Assembly (NCBI GenBank): GCA_026126105.1
Contig: JAHCJV010000017.1
Coordinates: 17,154-81,153, forward strand
Length of the DNA: 64,000 nt
Reading direction: 5' to 3'
Source of the DNA: Enhydrobacter sp.
Lineage (GTDB): Bacteria; Pseudomonadota; Alphaproteobacteria; Reyranellales; Reyranellaceae
In this document: piece after piece, positions 33,979-43,688 of the stretch
How positions within the stretch are numbered: position 1 is the first letter of the stretch
How the letters are laid out: every line of letters starts with the position of its first letter
Program-made: the position numbers and the translations under genes
The notes under the pieces: model-generated
Told to the model about the DNA's origin: nothing
The model's database searches: none
What the model saw: only the letters and a program-made list of their open reading frames with translations

Positions 33979-35036
33979 AGGCTGTCCTCGTGTTCGACGA
34001 CGCAGTCTGCCTCCGAAGTGGGGCCGGGCTCAATGATGCCGATCTCCCGCACTGTCTCCCCGGCTATGGTCAGGGTGTGCGCGACCCGCTCGGCGTCGGG
34101 CCGAGCCACCACCGCGATCATACCGAGCCCGCAATTAAAGGTGCGCAGCATATCGAGGGTCGGCACCCGCCCCTCGGCGCGCAGCCAGTGGAACACGGCG
34201 GGCGGCGTCCAGCGCCGCGCATCGAGCCGGGCGCGCAGCCCATCCGGCAGGCACCGCGGCACGTTGCCTGGCAGGCCGCCACCGGTGATGTGGGCCAAGC
34301 CCTTGATCGCGCGGGTATCCCGGATTGCCGTGAGGAGCGGCTTTACGTAGATGCGGGTCGGCTCGAGCAGCGCCCCGATGTCGTAGCCACTGCCGAGCGC
34401 GACGATCTTGCGTACCAGCGAATAGCCGTTCGAATGCAGGCCGCTCGAGGCGAGGCCGAGCACCACGTCACCCGGCGCGATATCGGTCCGCGGCAGCAGT
34501 TCATTGCGTTCGGCGGCTCCGACCGCAAAGCCCGCGAGGTCAAAGTCGCCGTCGGCATACATGCCGGGCATCTCGGCCGTCTCGCCGCCGATCAGCGCGC
34601 AACCGGCCCGGCGACAGCCTTCGGCGATGCCGGCGACGATGCGCCGGCCGGTCCCCACCTCGAGCTTTCCTGTCGCGTAATAGTCGAGGAAGAACAGCGG
34701 TTCGGCGCCTTGCACGACGATGTCGTTGACGCACATGGCCACCAGGTCGATGCCGACCGTGTCGGGGATGCTGGCTTCGATCGCGACCTTGAGCTTGGTG
34801 CCGACCCCATCGGTGCCCGAGACCAGGATGGGGTCCTTGAAGCCGGCGGCCTTGAGGTCGAACAGGCCGCCGAAGCCGCCCAGGCTGCCCATCACGCCGC
34901 GCCGGTCGGTGCTTTTGGCGAGCGGCTTGATGTGCTCTACCAGGGCATCGCCGGCATCGATGTCGACGCCTGCGTCTTTGTAGGTCAGCGGCGGCTTGTT
35001 GTGGCCAGGGCCATCATTGGGGGCATCGGGCTTCAA
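33966..35036 (-). CDS. purM: Phosphoribosylformylglycinamidine cyclo-ligase
   Basis: A 356-residue AIR synthetase. [20 protein letters not shown] is the N-terminal family motif; [37 protein letters not shown] and [16 protein letters not shown] are the ATP/substrate motifs; [16 protein letters not shown] and [13 protein letters not shown] follow. It closes the imidazole ring in purine synthesis just after the PurN branch. purN follows in the same direction; the DUF2066 gene is divergent. Confidence 0.97.
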   Translation of the reverse strand: MKPDAPNDGPGHNKPPLTYKDAGVDIDAGDALVEHIKPLAKSTDRRGVMGSLGGFGGLFDLKAAGFKDPILVSGTDGVGTKLKVAIEASIPDTVGIDLVAMCVNDIVVQGAEPLFFLDYYATGKLEVGTGRRIVAGIAEGCRRAGCALIGGETAEMPGMYADGDFDLAGFAVGAAERNELLPRTDIAPGDVVLGLASSGLHSNGYSLVRKIVALGSGYDIGALLEPTRIYVKPLLTAIRDTRAIKGLAHITGGGLPGNVPRCLPDGLRARLDARRWTPPAVFHWLRAEGRVPTLDMLRTFNCGLGMIAVVARPDAERVAHTLTIAGETVREIGIIEPGPTSEADCVVEHEDSLWRS

Positions 35037-35096
35037 GCCAGGCTCATTCGTGCTAGAGAAGGGTACGCGACCATAGCCAAGTACCGGACTCCCGCA

Positions 35097-36170
35097 ATGC
35101 CGTCAGCCCGCAAGTTTTCCCCGATCCTCGGCCTTGTGGTAATGCTGTTTGCCTGGGGCGTGCAGGCTCAGATCGCCGCCAGCGGCAATACCTACACGGT
35201 CGGCGACATCGATGTGGACGTGACTGCCGCCGATGCTATCCAGGCGCGCCAGAAGGGAATCCGGGATGCGCAGCAGCAGGGCATCAAGCGCCTTGTCGAG
35301 CGCATGGTGGCCGCCGAGGACCGGGCACGCGTGCCGCCGGTCGACGATGCACGGCTGGCAGGGCTGGTGCGCGGCACCGAATTCCAGCGCGAGCGCAGTG
35401 CGGGAAACCGCTACATCGCTACCTTGACCGTGGTCTTCAACGCCGATGCGGTGCGGTCGTGGCTAGGCGCGGCCAGCATCTCGGCTGCAGAAACGGTGCG
35501 GCGCTCAGCTCTTGTCATTCCGCTCTGGAAGGGCAAGAATGGGCTGGAACCGCTCGATGACCGCAACGCGTGGCGCAGCGCCTGGGCCGGGCTCGACACT
35601 TCGGCGGCGGCCGTTCCCGTCGCCGTTGTGCGCGGTGACCAGCTGGACCAGAACGCCCTGTCCGTCGAGGAGGCCTATGTCGGCGATGTCACGGCGCTGG
35701 CGCGGCTGAACGAGCGCTATCGTGTACCGACCGTCATTGTCGCCGTCGTCGAAGGCGACAAGACGGGGCCGCTTACGGTCGGTGGGGTGCGCTACGACAT
35801 GCAGACCGGCGCGAAGGCGGAGTTGCCACAGGTCTCCGTGGCGGACGAGAGCCAGCTTGGCGACGCGGCAAGGAGAATGCACGCCAAACTCGACGAGGAA
35901 TGGCGGGGTCTCGCTACCGTGCGGCGCGACAGCCCGGCCGCGCTCGACGTGGTCGTGCCGATCAGGGCGCTTGCCGATTGGGTCCAGGTACGTCAGCGCC
36001 TGGGCGCCATTCCCTCGATCAAGTCTGTCTCCGTTCGGTCGCTCGAATCTGACCGCGCCGAGCTGCACCTGGACTATTTCGGCACCCCCGAGCAGCTCCA
36101 GAAGACGCTGGGCCAAGCCGGGCTGCAGCTCGAGAAGGATGCCGACAAGTGGCGATTGCAGGTGCGGTGA
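35097..36170 (+). CDS. DUF2066 family exported protein
   Basis: A 357-residue protein with a signal peptide ([18 protein letters not shown]). [20 protein letters not shown] is the DUF2066 opening, with [20 protein letters not shown] after it; the C-terminal part alternates strands and helices. The family's function is unknown; the gene regularly sits beside purM and an AI-2E-type transporter in Alphaproteobacteria, as here. The ATG at 35097 starts the signal peptide. Its end overlaps the next gene. Confidence 0.82.
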   Translation: MPSARKFSPILGLVVMLFAWGVQAQIAASGNTYTVGDIDVDVTAADAIQARQKGIRDAQQQGIKRLVERMVAAEDRARVPPVDDARLAGLVRGTEFQRERSAGNRYIATLTVVFNADAVRSWLGAASISAAETVRRSALVIPLWKGKNGLEPLDDRNAWRSAWAGLDTSAAAVPVAVVRGDQLDQNALSVEEAYVGDVTALARLNERYRVPTVIVAVVEGDKTGPLTVGGVRYDMQTGAKAELPQVSVADESQLGDAARRMHAKLDEEWRGLATVRRDSPAALDVVVPIRALADWVQVRQRLGAIPSIKSVSVRSLESDRAELHLDYFGTPEQLQKTLGQAGLQLEKDADKWRLQVR

Positions 36171-37234
36171 ACGCCCACTGGCGCTTCTGGCTTGGGGTCG
36201 CGGCCGGCTTCGTCCTGCTGCTGTGGCTGCTGAACGACATCCTCCTGCCCTTCGTCGTCGGCGGCGTGCTGGCGTATTTTCTCAATCCTGTCGTCCACTA
36301 CCTGCAGCGTGCCAGCCTGTCGCGTACCTGGGCGACCACTCTGGTGACTGTCCTCGCGGCTGTAATTGCAGTCGGCGCGGCAACGGCCATCGTTCCGCCA
36401 CTCCTCGGCGAGTTGCAGAACCTCATCGTCAAGGCGCCGCAGCTGGCCGTCCAGGCGGTGCAGCGCGTGCAGCCGATGATCGAGCCGTTGCTGGCCAAGC
36501 TCGGATTCTCTTTGGTGAGCCTCAACGACCTGCAAAGCGAGGCCACGCAATGGATCGGTCGAGCACTCGGCGTGGCGGGCAGCGTCGCCGGCGGGCTGGC
36601 AGCGCGTGGGGTGGCTGCAATAAATCTGCTCAGCCTGCTGTTCCTGACACCGGTCGTGACCTTCTATCTGCTGCGCGACTGGGAGAAGCTGCTCGCCGCG
36701 ATCGACCGCGCTCTGCCCTTGGAACATGCCGGGACCATCCGTACCCTGGCGCACAAGAGTGACCAGGCGGTCGCGGGATACATCCGCGGCCAGGCGCTCG
36801 TCTGTCTCGTCCTCGCGACGTTTTATGGCGTTGGCCTCTCCCTGGTCGGTCTGCAGTTCGGTTTCGTGATCGGCCTGATCGTCGGGCTGATCTCGTTCAT
36901 TCCCTTTGTCGGCACGCTGGTCGGCGCGGTCCTGTCGATCGGCACCGCACTGGCGCAATTTCCGCCCGATTGGCTGAGTGTCGGCAAGGTGGCCGCGGTG
37001 TTTCTGGCCGGGTACCTGCTCGAAGGCAACGTGCTGTCGCCCAAGCTGGTCGGCGACCGTGTCGGGCTGCATCCTGTCTGGATCATGTTCGCCCTGCTGG
37101 CCGGCGGTTCGTTGTTCGGCTTTGTCGGCGTGCTGATCGCTGTCCCGGTGGCCGCAGTCGTCGGCGTCGTCGCGCGCCACTTGCTGGAGCAGTACCGTGC
37201 GAGCGCATTCTTTCGCGGCTCTGCTGCCGGCTAA
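36149..37234 (+). CDS. AI-2E family transporter (PerM-like)
   Basis: A 361-residue membrane protein with about eight segments. Early sequence LLNDILLPFVVGGVLAYFLN leads to NPVVHYLQRASLSR; later come FLTPVVTFYLLRDWEKL, GYIRGQALVCLVLATFYGV and LVGDRVGLHPVWIMFALLAG, all standard for the family. The GTG at 36149 has GAAGGA upstream and overlaps the DUF2066 gene by 22 bases; a GTG at 36167 is the alternative. The substrate is unclear for this branch. Confidence 0.86.
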   Translation: MAIAGAVNAHWRFWLGVAAGFVLLLWLLNDILLPFVVGGVLAYFLNPVVHYLQRASLSRTWATTLVTVLAAVIAVGAATAIVPPLLGELQNLIVKAPQLAVQAVQRVQPMIEPLLAKLGFSLVSLNDLQSEATQWIGRALGVAGSVAGGLAARGVAAINLLSLLFLTPVVTFYLLRDWEKLLAAIDRALPLEHAGTIRTLAHKSDQAVAGYIRGQALVCLVLATFYGVGLSLVGLQFGFVIGLIVGLISFIPFVGTLVGAVLSIGTALAQFPPDWLSVGKVAAVFLAGYLLEGNVLSPKLVGDRVGLHPVWIMFALLAGGSLFGFVGVLIAVPVAAVVGVVARHLLEQYRASAFFRGSAAG

Positions 37235-37240
37235 CAGCCA

Positions 37241-37927
37241 ATGGTCAAGCAGCTCACGCTCGATCTGGCACTGCCGCCGCCGACCTATGCGCGGGCCGAT
37301 TTTGTGCTGTCGCAAAGTAATCGCGAGGCATTGGCATGGATCGACCGCTGGCCCGACTGGCCGGCGCCGGTCTTGTCGCTCAGCGGCCCACCGGGAAGTG
37401 GCAAGACGCATATCGGTCGTATCTGGGCCGTGCGCGCCGGCGCACTGGTGCTCGACGGCAGCGATTTGGACGGCAAGTCCGTTGTCGACCTTACGGTGCT
37501 CAGCCAGGCGAATCCGGCCTTGCTGGTCGATCGTGCCGAGCAGGCGCCCGAACGTGCCCTGTTCCACCTTTACAATCTGATGCGCGAGCGGCACGGCCAT
37601 CTGCTGCTGGTTTCCGATCTTCCGCCGGCCCATTGGCGGATCGACCTTCCCGATCTCGCCTCTCGGCTGCGTGCCGCTCCGACGGTGAGCGTAGCGCCGC
37701 CCGACGACGAACTGCTGGGTTCGATCATCCTGAAGCAGCTCGCCGACCGGCAATTGCATGCCGGCCCGGGCGTCGTGCAGTATCTCGTCTCGCGCATGGA
37801 GCGCTCGGCGGAGATCGCGCGGCGGCTGGTTGCCGCGCTGGACTGTCGCGCACTCGCCGAACGACGCGAGGTCGACCGTCGTTTGGCAGCCGATGTCCTG
37901 ACTGACCTTGCAGGGGAATCGTCTTGA
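37241..37927 (+). CDS. hdaA: DnaA-related replication regulator Hda
   Basis: A 228-residue protein related to the DnaA ATPase region. The N terminus KQLTLDLALPP matches the beta-clamp-binding QL[ST]L[DP]L motif of Hda. The Walker A is SGPPGSGKTHIGRIW. LASRLRAAPTVSVAPPDDEL is the sensor region and SRMERSAEIARRLVAALD the lid. Hda with the clamp triggers ATP hydrolysis on DnaA and prevents re-initiation. It is placed after the AI-2E-type transporter gene, as in related genomes. Confidence 0.88.
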   Translation: MVKQLTLDLALPPPTYARADFVLSQSNREALAWIDRWPDWPAPVLSLSGPPGSGKTHIGRIWAVRAGALVLDGSDLDGKSVVDLTVLSQANPALLVDRAEQAPERALFHLYNLMRERHGHLLLVSDLPPAHWRIDLPDLASRLRAAPTVSVAPPDDELLGSIILKQLADRQLHAGPGVVQYLVSRMERSAEIARRLVAALDCRALAERREVDRRLAADVLTDLAGESS

Positions 37928-38388
37928 AACAATGGCATTTGGCGATGGCGCTCGCGCTGTGCGTCAGCCCGGTCACTGCGCAGCAATCCGGCGTGATGGG
38001 GACGTGGCTCACGGCATCGGGCGTCGGACAGGTGAAGATCGGCCCATGCCCCGACGCGGCGAGCGGTGCGATCTGTGGCACCGTCGTCGGCCTGATCAAT
38101 CCCAAGGGCGCGGACGGCAAGGTAGTGGCGCCGGACGCGGCGACCGACAGCCGCAATGAGAACCCGGCGCTGCGCGGCCGCAAGGTGATCGGCATGCCGC
38201 TGATCTGGGGCTTCAAGGCGACATCGGATCCCAACGCCTTTGAGGGCGGCAAGATCTACAACGGCGAGAACGGTAAGATATACAGCGCGAACATCAGCCT
38301 GCAGCCGGACGGAAAGCTCCGCCTGCGCGGCTATGTCGGTTCGCCGATGTTCGGCGAAACCCAGTTTTGGACGAGAGTCAGCCAGTAG
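37924..38388 (+). CDS. DUF2147 family exported protein
   Basis: A 154-residue protein with a signal peptide (LAMALALCVSPVTAQQ). GVMGTWLTASGVGQVKIGPC and the later blocks LIWGFKATSDPNAFEGG, KIYNGENGKIYSANISLQ and KLRLRGYVGSPMFGETQFW are the DUF2147 hallmarks, a lipocalin-like small barrel. The TTG start overlaps the hda stop (TTGA) and follows GCAGGGGAA. Function unknown; likely periplasmic. Confidence 0.85.
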   Translation: MKQWHLAMALALCVSPVTAQQSGVMGTWLTASGVGQVKIGPCPDAASGAICGTVVGLINPKGADGKVVAPDAATDSRNENPALRGRKVIGMPLIWGFKATSDPNAFEGGKIYNGENGKIYSANISLQPDGKLRLRGYVGSPMFGETQFWTRVSQ

Positions 38389-38399
38389 GGAGAGACAAG

Positions 38400-39179
38400 A
38401 TGGATTTGGGCATCAAGGGCCGCAAGGCGATCGTCTGTGCGGCAAGCAAAGGGTTGGGCAAGGGTTGCGCGATGGCCCTCGCGGCGGAAGGCGTCGACCT
38501 CGTGATCAACGCGCGTACCAAGTCGGAGCTCGAGGCGACGGCGGAGGAGATCCGCAAGAAGCACGGCGTCAAGGTCACCGCGGTGGCCGTCGACGTCACG
38601 ACCGAAGAGGGGCGCAATAAGGTGCTCGCCGCCTGTGCCGAACCCGACATCGTGGTCAACAATGCAGGTGGCCCGCCGCCGGGCAACTTTCGCAACTGGA
38701 CGCGTGACGACTGGATCAAGGCGATCGACGCCAACATGCTGACGCCAATCGAGTTCATCAAGGCGACGGTCGACGGCATGATGCAGCGTGGCTTCGGGCG
38801 CATCGTGAACATCACCTCGAGCTCGGTGAAGGCGCCGATCGACATCCTGGGCCTCAGCAACGGCGCTCGCTCCGGCCTGACCGGCTTCGTTGCCGGCGTG
38901 TCGCGCACGACGATCCGTCACGGCGTCACCATCAACGGCCTGCTGCCTGGCCCGTTCGACACCGACCGCCTGCGCGGGACGATGAAGGTGCGCGCGACGA
39001 GCGCCGGCCGCAGCTTCGACGAGGAATATGCGGCAGGCGCCAAGGCTCATCCTGCTGGCCGCTTCGGCACGGCTGAAGAGTTCGGCATGATGTGCGCATT
39101 CCTGTGCAGCGTGCATGCCGGCTACATGACCGGGCAGAACATCCTGATGGACGGCGGTCAGTACCCGGGCACTTACTAG
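38400..39179 (+). CDS. SDR-family protein with altered active site
   Basis: A 259-residue short-chain dehydrogenase fold. AIVCAASKGLGKGCAMALA is the NAD(P) loop, NNAGGPPPG the NNAG motif, and the Ser of NITSSSVKAPID is present. Thirteen residues later, where YxxxK should be, the chain reads SNGAR (Ser153, Arg157), so the catalytic Tyr and Lys are absent. A known subgroup of beta-ketoacyl-reductase-like SDRs shares this. The C terminus (GYMTGQNILMDGGQYPGTY) is normal. It may bind nucleotide without classical SDR catalysis. Its stop overlaps the SixA-like gene by four bases. Confidence 0.85.
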   Translation: MDLGIKGRKAIVCAASKGLGKGCAMALAAEGVDLVINARTKSELEATAEEIRKKHGVKVTAVAVDVTTEEGRNKVLAACAEPDIVVNNAGGPPPGNFRNWTRDDWIKAIDANMLTPIEFIKATVDGMMQRGFGRIVNITSSSVKAPIDILGLSNGARSGLTGFVAGVSRTTIRHGVTINGLLPGPFDTDRLRGTMKVRATSAGRSFDEEYAAGAKAHPAGRFGTAEEFGMMCAFLCSVHAGYMTGQNILMDGGQYPGTY

Positions 39180-39709
39180 CCTCGCTGCTCAGGCAGCAGG
39201 TCGCGCGGGCGGACGAACGACACCAGTTCGCCCGTGCCACGCGCGAGGTCGCACCAGCGACGATCCGGGGTTCGTATGACCGCGAGGGCGCCGGTCGGAA
39301 ATTTTTCGTGCAGGGCTCCCAGAGCGGCGAGGGGCCCGCTCTTGGCCAAGCTCTGAGCCAATTCCCCAATGCCTTCGTTGTGGCCGATCAGCAGGACGGT
39401 GCAAATGTCGTCAGGGAGCGCCTGCAGGCGTTGTAGTAACGCGTTCTCCGATGCGAGATAGAGGCCCTTCTCCAAAGCGATAGGCGGGGCGGGGGACGTC
39501 AGCCTATGCACCAGCGGCGCCAGAGTCTGGCGCGTCCGCACTGCCGTCGAGCACAGGATCGTATCTGGGCGCGGGGCATTCATTACGATGTAGTCGGCCA
39601 CGACCTCGGCAGCCCGCTCGCCCCGCCGGTTCAAGGGGCGGTCGATATCGTTCAGCCCGGGATCTCCCCAAGCCGATTTGGCATGGCGCAGCAGGAGAAT
39701 CATCTTCAC
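39176..39709 (-). CDS. SixA-like phosphohistidine phosphatase (histidine phosphatase superfamily)
   Basis: A 177-residue protein. ILLLRHAKSAWGDPGLNDID holds the catalytic RHG-type motif as RHA; RPLNRRGERAA follows, then LCSTAVRTRQTL and the second catalytic His in VLLIGHNEGIGELA. SixA removes phosphate from histidine phosphotransfer domains. It is transcribed convergently with the SDR gene and divergently from ppk1. The natural target is not evident. Confidence 0.85.
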   Translation of the reverse strand: MKMILLLRHAKSAWGDPGLNDIDRPLNRRGERAAEVVADYIVMNAPRPDTILCSTAVRTRQTLAPLVHRLTSPAPPIALEKGLYLASENALLQRLQALPDDICTVLLIGHNEGIGELAQSLAKSGPLAALGALHEKFPTGALAVIRTPDRRWCDLARGTGELVSFVRPRDLLPEQRG

Positions 39710-39757
39710 TGCGTAGACCCCAGAAACCCTTTTGAAACAGCAATTTAGCCATTTGCC

Positions 39758-39779
39758 ATGACAGGGTCATGTTGAGACA
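39758..39779. promoter_or_regulatory. Weak Pho-box-like sequence upstream of ppk1
   Basis: ATGACAG at 39758-39764 is a perfect reverse-strand Pho-box half-site (CTGTCAT); the second half, ATGTTGA four bases later, matches poorly. It lies about 45 bases before the ppk1 start. PhoB control of polyphosphate genes is common but this site is marginal. Confidence 0.25.
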
Positions 39780-39810
39780 ATACTGGTCCTGTGAATAACT
39801 CGGTAGCGAC

Positions 39811-41958
39811 ATGGACGCTCTGAACCCCGACGCGACTGGTGCCATTACGTCCGATAGCCCGCGCCGCTTCATCAATCGCGAGCTATCGTGGCTGGCATTC
39901 AACACGCGCGTGCTGGAGGAAGCCAGCAACCCCCGTCATCCAGTGCTCGAGCGGGTGCGCTTCCTGTCGATCTCGGCGGTAAACCTCGACGAATTCTACA
40001 TGGTCCGGGTGGCCGGTCTGGTCGACATGCTGCCCAACCGCTCGACGATGTTGAGCGACGACGGCCTTACCCCGGGCGAGCAGCTCGCTGCGATCCGTGA
40101 GCGGGCATCCTCACTCATGGCGGAACAGCAGCGGGTGTGGGCGACCTTGCAGGGTGACCTGCGTGAGGCCGGTATTGCTGTCCTGGCCGCCAGCGAGCTG
40201 ACCGAGAGCGAGCGGATCTGGCTCGAGACCTACTTCATTGACCAGGTCTTTCCGATCGTGACTCCGCTCGCGGTCGATCCGGCCCATCCCTTCCCCTTCC
40301 TCCCGAACGGCGGGTTCTCCGCGATCTTCAAGCTGAAGCGCAAGGAGGACAAACGCCCGCTGATGGCTCTGCTGCCTCTGCCGCCCCAGGTCGACCGCTT
40401 CGTGCGCCTGCCGGGCTCCGCCATCCGGTTCCTGCCGCTGGAAGAGCTGATCGCGATCTTCCTGCCTCGGCTGTTTCCCGGGTACGGCGTGAGCGAGCGC
40501 GGCTTCTTCCGGTTAATCCGCGACAGCGACGTCGAGATCAACGAGGAATCGGAAGATCTCGTGTTGCTCTACGAGAGCGCGCTGAAGCGTCGGCGCCGTG
40601 GCGACCTGATCTCGATCTCGCTCGACACCGAAATGCCGGTCGAACTGCGAAGTTTTCTGTTCGACCAGCTCGAGATCGCGGGGCAGGTAGTGCACGTTTT
40701 CGAGCTCGACCGCATGCTCAACATAGGCGACGTGAAGGCGGTGATCGTCGACGATCGTCCAGACCTCAAGTTCGCGCCCTACAACGCGCGGTTTCCCGAG
40801 CGCATCCGCGACTTCGCCGGGGACTGTTTCGCCGCCATCCGGGCCAAGGACATCGTCGTCCATCATCCCTACGAAAGCTTCGACGTGGTGGTGCAGTTCC
40901 TGCGCCAGGCGGCGCGCGATCCTGCCGTGGTGGCAATCAAGCAGACGCTTTACCGTACCTCTGCCGACTCGCCGATCGTCAAGGAGCTGATCGCGGCCGC
41001 CGAGGCGGGCAAGACGGTCACGGCGCTGGTCGAGCTCAAGGCGCGCTTCGACGAGGAGGCCAACATCCGGTGGGCCCGCGATCTCGAGCGCGCCGGCGTC
41101 CAGGTCGTCTACGGCTTCATCGACCTCAAGACCCACGCCAAGGTGTCGATGGTGGTGCGCCGCGAGGCACAGGCGATCCGCACCTACGTTCATTTTGGCA
41201 CCGGCAACTACCATCCGATCACGGCCCGCATCTACACCGACCTGTCGTTCTTCACCTGCGATCCGGCGATGGGCCGCGACGCCGCACGCCTTTTCAACTA
41301 CATGACCGGCTACGCCCGGCCGGAGAGCATGGAGAAGATCGCTTTCGCGCCGGTCACTCTCCGCTCGACGATCTACGGCCTGATCGACGCCGAGATCGCA
41401 AACGCGACAGCAGGTAAGCCGGCAGCAATCTGGTGCAAGCTAAATTCGCTGGTCGATCCCGACATGATAGATCGACTGTATGTTGCCTCGCAGGCAGGAG
41501 TGCATGTCGATCTCGTGGTCCGCGGAATCTGCTGCCTGCGTCCGGGCGTGCCGGGCCTCAGCGAGAACATCCGGGTCAAGAGCATCATTGGCCGCTTCCT
41601 CGAGCATGCTCGCATCGTGTGCTTCGGCAATGGCAAGGCGCTGCCGTCGCCCGATGCGAAGGTGTTCATCTCCTCGGCCGACTGGATGCCGCGCAATCTC
41701 GATCGCCGGGTGGAATTGTTCTGCCCTGTCGAGAATCCCACGGTGCACGAACAGGTCCTCGACCAGATCATGGTAGCGAACTTGAAGGACGACGCGCAGA
41801 GCTGGACCATGGGACCGGACGGCAATTTTACACGCCGCCAACCGGGCAAGGAGCCTTTCATCGCTCATCACTATTTCATGACGAACCCCTCGCTTTCGGG
41901 CCGGGGCAGCGCGCTGCGGCATAGCGGAGTGGTGCCGCGACTGGTTCTCAGCTCCTGA
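39811..41958 (+). CDS. ppk1: Polyphosphate kinase 1
   Basis: A 715-residue PPK1. The N domain starts [20 protein letters not shown]; the head domain follows ([20 protein letters not shown]). Catalytic parts include [20 protein letters not shown] and the autophosphorylated His442 in [15 protein letters not shown], with [14 protein letters not shown] [16 protein letters not shown] nearby. It reversibly builds polyphosphate from ATP at the membrane. ppx follows 62 bases later on the same strand, forming the usual synthesis/breakdown pair. Confidence 0.97.
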   Translation: MDALNPDATGAITSDSPRRFINRELSWLAFNTRVLEEASNPRHPVLERVRFLSISAVNLDEFYMVRVAGLVDMLPNRSTMLSDDGLTPGEQLAAIRERASSLMAEQQRVWATLQGDLREAGIAVLAASELTESERIWLETYFIDQVFPIVTPLAVDPAHPFPFLPNGGFSAIFKLKRKEDKRPLMALLPLPPQVDRFVRLPGSAIRFLPLEELIAIFLPRLFPGYGVSERGFFRLIRDSDVEINEESEDLVLLYESALKRRRRGDLISISLDTEMPVELRSFLFDQLEIAGQVVHVFELDRMLNIGDVKAVIVDDRPDLKFAPYNARFPERIRDFAGDCFAAIRAKDIVVHHPYESFDVVVQFLRQAARDPAVVAIKQTLYRTSADSPIVKELIAAAEAGKTVTALVELKARFDEEANIRWARDLERAGVQVVYGFIDLKTHAKVSMVVRREAQAIRTYVHFGTGNYHPITARIYTDLSFFTCDPAMGRDAARLFNYMTGYARPESMEKIAFAPVTLRSTIYGLIDAEIANATAGKPAAIWCKLNSLVDPDMIDRLYVASQAGVHVDLVVRGICCLRPGVPGLSENIRVKSIIGRFLEHARIVCFGNGKALPSPDAKVFISSADWMPRNLDRRVELFCPVENPTVHEQVLDQIMVANLKDDAQSWTMGPDGNFTRRQPGKEPFIAHHYFMTNPSLSGRGSALRHSGVVPRLVLSS

Positions 41959-42020
41959 CGCAGGGCCCTGCGGCCAGATCGTCGCTGCAATCTCCTCCGG
42001 ATTGGGCTAGAGGGGCGCGC

Positions 42021-43547
42021 ATGGACGGAGAACCGACCATAGACGCAACCGCCTCCGTGGGACGCGTCGATCGCGGGGTCGGCCCGGGCCGCGTCGGCAT
42101 CATCGACGTCGGGTCCAACTCGATTCGGCTCGTGGTTTACGAGCGCGCCAGCCGTGCGCCATTGCCGGTCTTCAACGAGAAGGTGCTGTGCGGTCTGGCG
42201 CGCGGCCTCGACGCGACCGGCCGGCTCAATCCGCAAGGCGTCGAAATGGCGCTCGCGAACATCGATCGCTTCGCGACACTGGCCCACAACATGAAGGTGA
42301 CATCGCTCGATTTGCTCGCCACTGCCGCAGTGCGCGATGCGTCGGACGGACCGGCGTTCATGCGCCAGCTGGCGACCCGGCCAGGTATCAAGGCGCATAT
42401 CGTGAGCGGTCAGGACGAGGCGAGGTTCTCGGGCTACGGCGTCATCTGCGGCATGCCCGAGGCGAACGGCGTCATGGGCGATCTGGGCGGCGGAAGCCTT
42501 GAACTCGTGGCGTTGGGCCGCGGCAATATAGGGACATCGACCACGTTGCCGATCGGGCCACTGCGTCTGATGTCTTCTGGCAAGGGCGATCCCAGGAAGA
42601 CGGTGATCGAGGCCATTGAAAATGTCGGCTGGCTGCGCGAGCAGACTGGAAAGACATTCTATGCCGTGGGCGGCGCCTGGCGTTCCTTCGCTCGCCTTCA
42701 CATGGAACAGGCAGGCTACCCGCTACACATCATTCATCAGTACGACATTCCCGCTGAAGATGCGCGTGGGTTGGCCCGGCTTATCGCGGTGCAGAGCGCA
42801 AAATCGCTGGAGAAAATGCCCGGTGTTTCGCGGCGGCGCGTCGACACCCTGCCGCTAGCCTGCCTGGCTCTCGATCGCCTGCTGGCAGCCCTGAAGCCCC
42901 GCAATGTGGTGTTCTCCGCGTTTGGCTTGCGCGAAGGCTTCTACTACCAGCGTCTCAGCGAGACGGAGCGGGGGCGCCATCCGCTGATCGCCTTTGCCGA
43001 GGAACAGGGCGCAGATTGGCGTCGTTTCGATCTTGCGCCGTCGGAGATTTTCGATTGGCTGACACCTCTTTTCGCCGGCGAAACCGAGGCCGAGCGCATC
43101 TTGCGCATTGCCGCCTGCCATCTGAGCGACATTTCCTGGAACGATCATCCTGACTATCGTGCCGAACAGGCCTCTGTCCGGGTGCTTCATCTGCCGGCGC
43201 CGGGGATGAGCCATCGCGACCGCGCGATCCTCGCCATGACCATGGCCTACCGGTACAAGAGCGACCCTAAGACGGGGATGCTCGAGACCGCGACGCGCCT
43301 CTCGGACAACAAGGGCCGGACATTCGCTCGTCGGCTGGGCGCCTGCCTGAGGCTCGCGTACAATCTGTCGGGGGGAGCGCCTGGTCTGCTGCCGCGCGTG
43401 CAGCTTCGGCGGGACGAGCGAGAGCTCTGGCTCGTCGTGCCGACGGAACTCAAACGCAGCCTCGGAGAGGTTACGGCCCGTCGGCTGGAGAGCGCAGCCG
43501 AGGCTTTCGATTTAAAGGCCGTTATCGCCCCGAATTGGGACGGCTGA
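42021..43547 (+). CDS. ppx: Exopolyphosphatase (Ppx/GppA family)
   Basis: A 508-residue ASKHA-fold phosphatase. VGIIDVGSNSIRLVVYERAS is the first phosphate motif and NGVMGDLGGGSLELVALG the second. SGQDEARFSGYGVICG and AFGLREGFYYQ are also typical. The C-terminal HD-like region (LHLPAPGMSHRDRAILAM) matches long Ppx proteins. It degrades polyphosphate or pppGpp. It lies downstream of ppk1; the chemosensory operon begins after it. Confidence 0.93.
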   Translation: MDGEPTIDATASVGRVDRGVGPGRVGIIDVGSNSIRLVVYERASRAPLPVFNEKVLCGLARGLDATGRLNPQGVEMALANIDRFATLAHNMKVTSLDLLATAAVRDASDGPAFMRQLATRPGIKAHIVSGQDEARFSGYGVICGMPEANGVMGDLGGGSLELVALGRGNIGTSTTLPIGPLRLMSSGKGDPRKTVIEAIENVGWLREQTGKTFYAVGGAWRSFARLHMEQAGYPLHIIHQYDIPAEDARGLARLIAVQSAKSLEKMPGVSRRRVDTLPLACLALDRLLAALKPRNVVFSAFGLREGFYYQRLSETERGRHPLIAFAEEQGADWRRFDLAPSEIFDWLTPLFAGETEAERILRIAACHLSDISWNDHPDYRAEQASVRVLHLPAPGMSHRDRAILAMTMAYRYKSDPKTGMLETATRLSDNKGRTFARRLGACLRLAYNLSGGAPGLLPRVQLRRDERELWLVVPTELKRSLGEVTARRLESAAEAFDLKAVIAPNWDG

Positions 43548-43592
43548 CGGTTGCGCCGAGGCTCGGTCCCCGAGCGGCGGCAACGTGGCGTT

Positions 43593-43610
43593 GTTGGACT
43601 GTGATCCAAC
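43593..43610. repeat. Small inverted repeat ahead of the chemosensory operon
   Basis: GTTGGA at 43593-43598 and TCCAAC at 43605-43610 flank six bases. It is 79 bases before the receptor start and could be an operator or a stem ending the ppk/ppx message. Confidence 0.35.
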
Positions 43611-43688
43611 TTGCACTAGGGTCTCTTGCCCGGACCGTCTTGCCGTTAGCGGTCTCTTGCGGGCGATATGTATCCTCCAGGGAAGTGC

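Noticed and set aside
33990..35096. Plus-strand extension of the DUF2066 gene back through purM
   Set aside because: It is antisense to intact purM; the signal peptide of the real protein begins at 35097.
36074..37759. A 561-codon minus-strand open frame
   Set aside because: Antisense to the AI-2E-type transporter and hda, both strongly supported; its protein is low-complexity Gln/Asp/Arg-rich.
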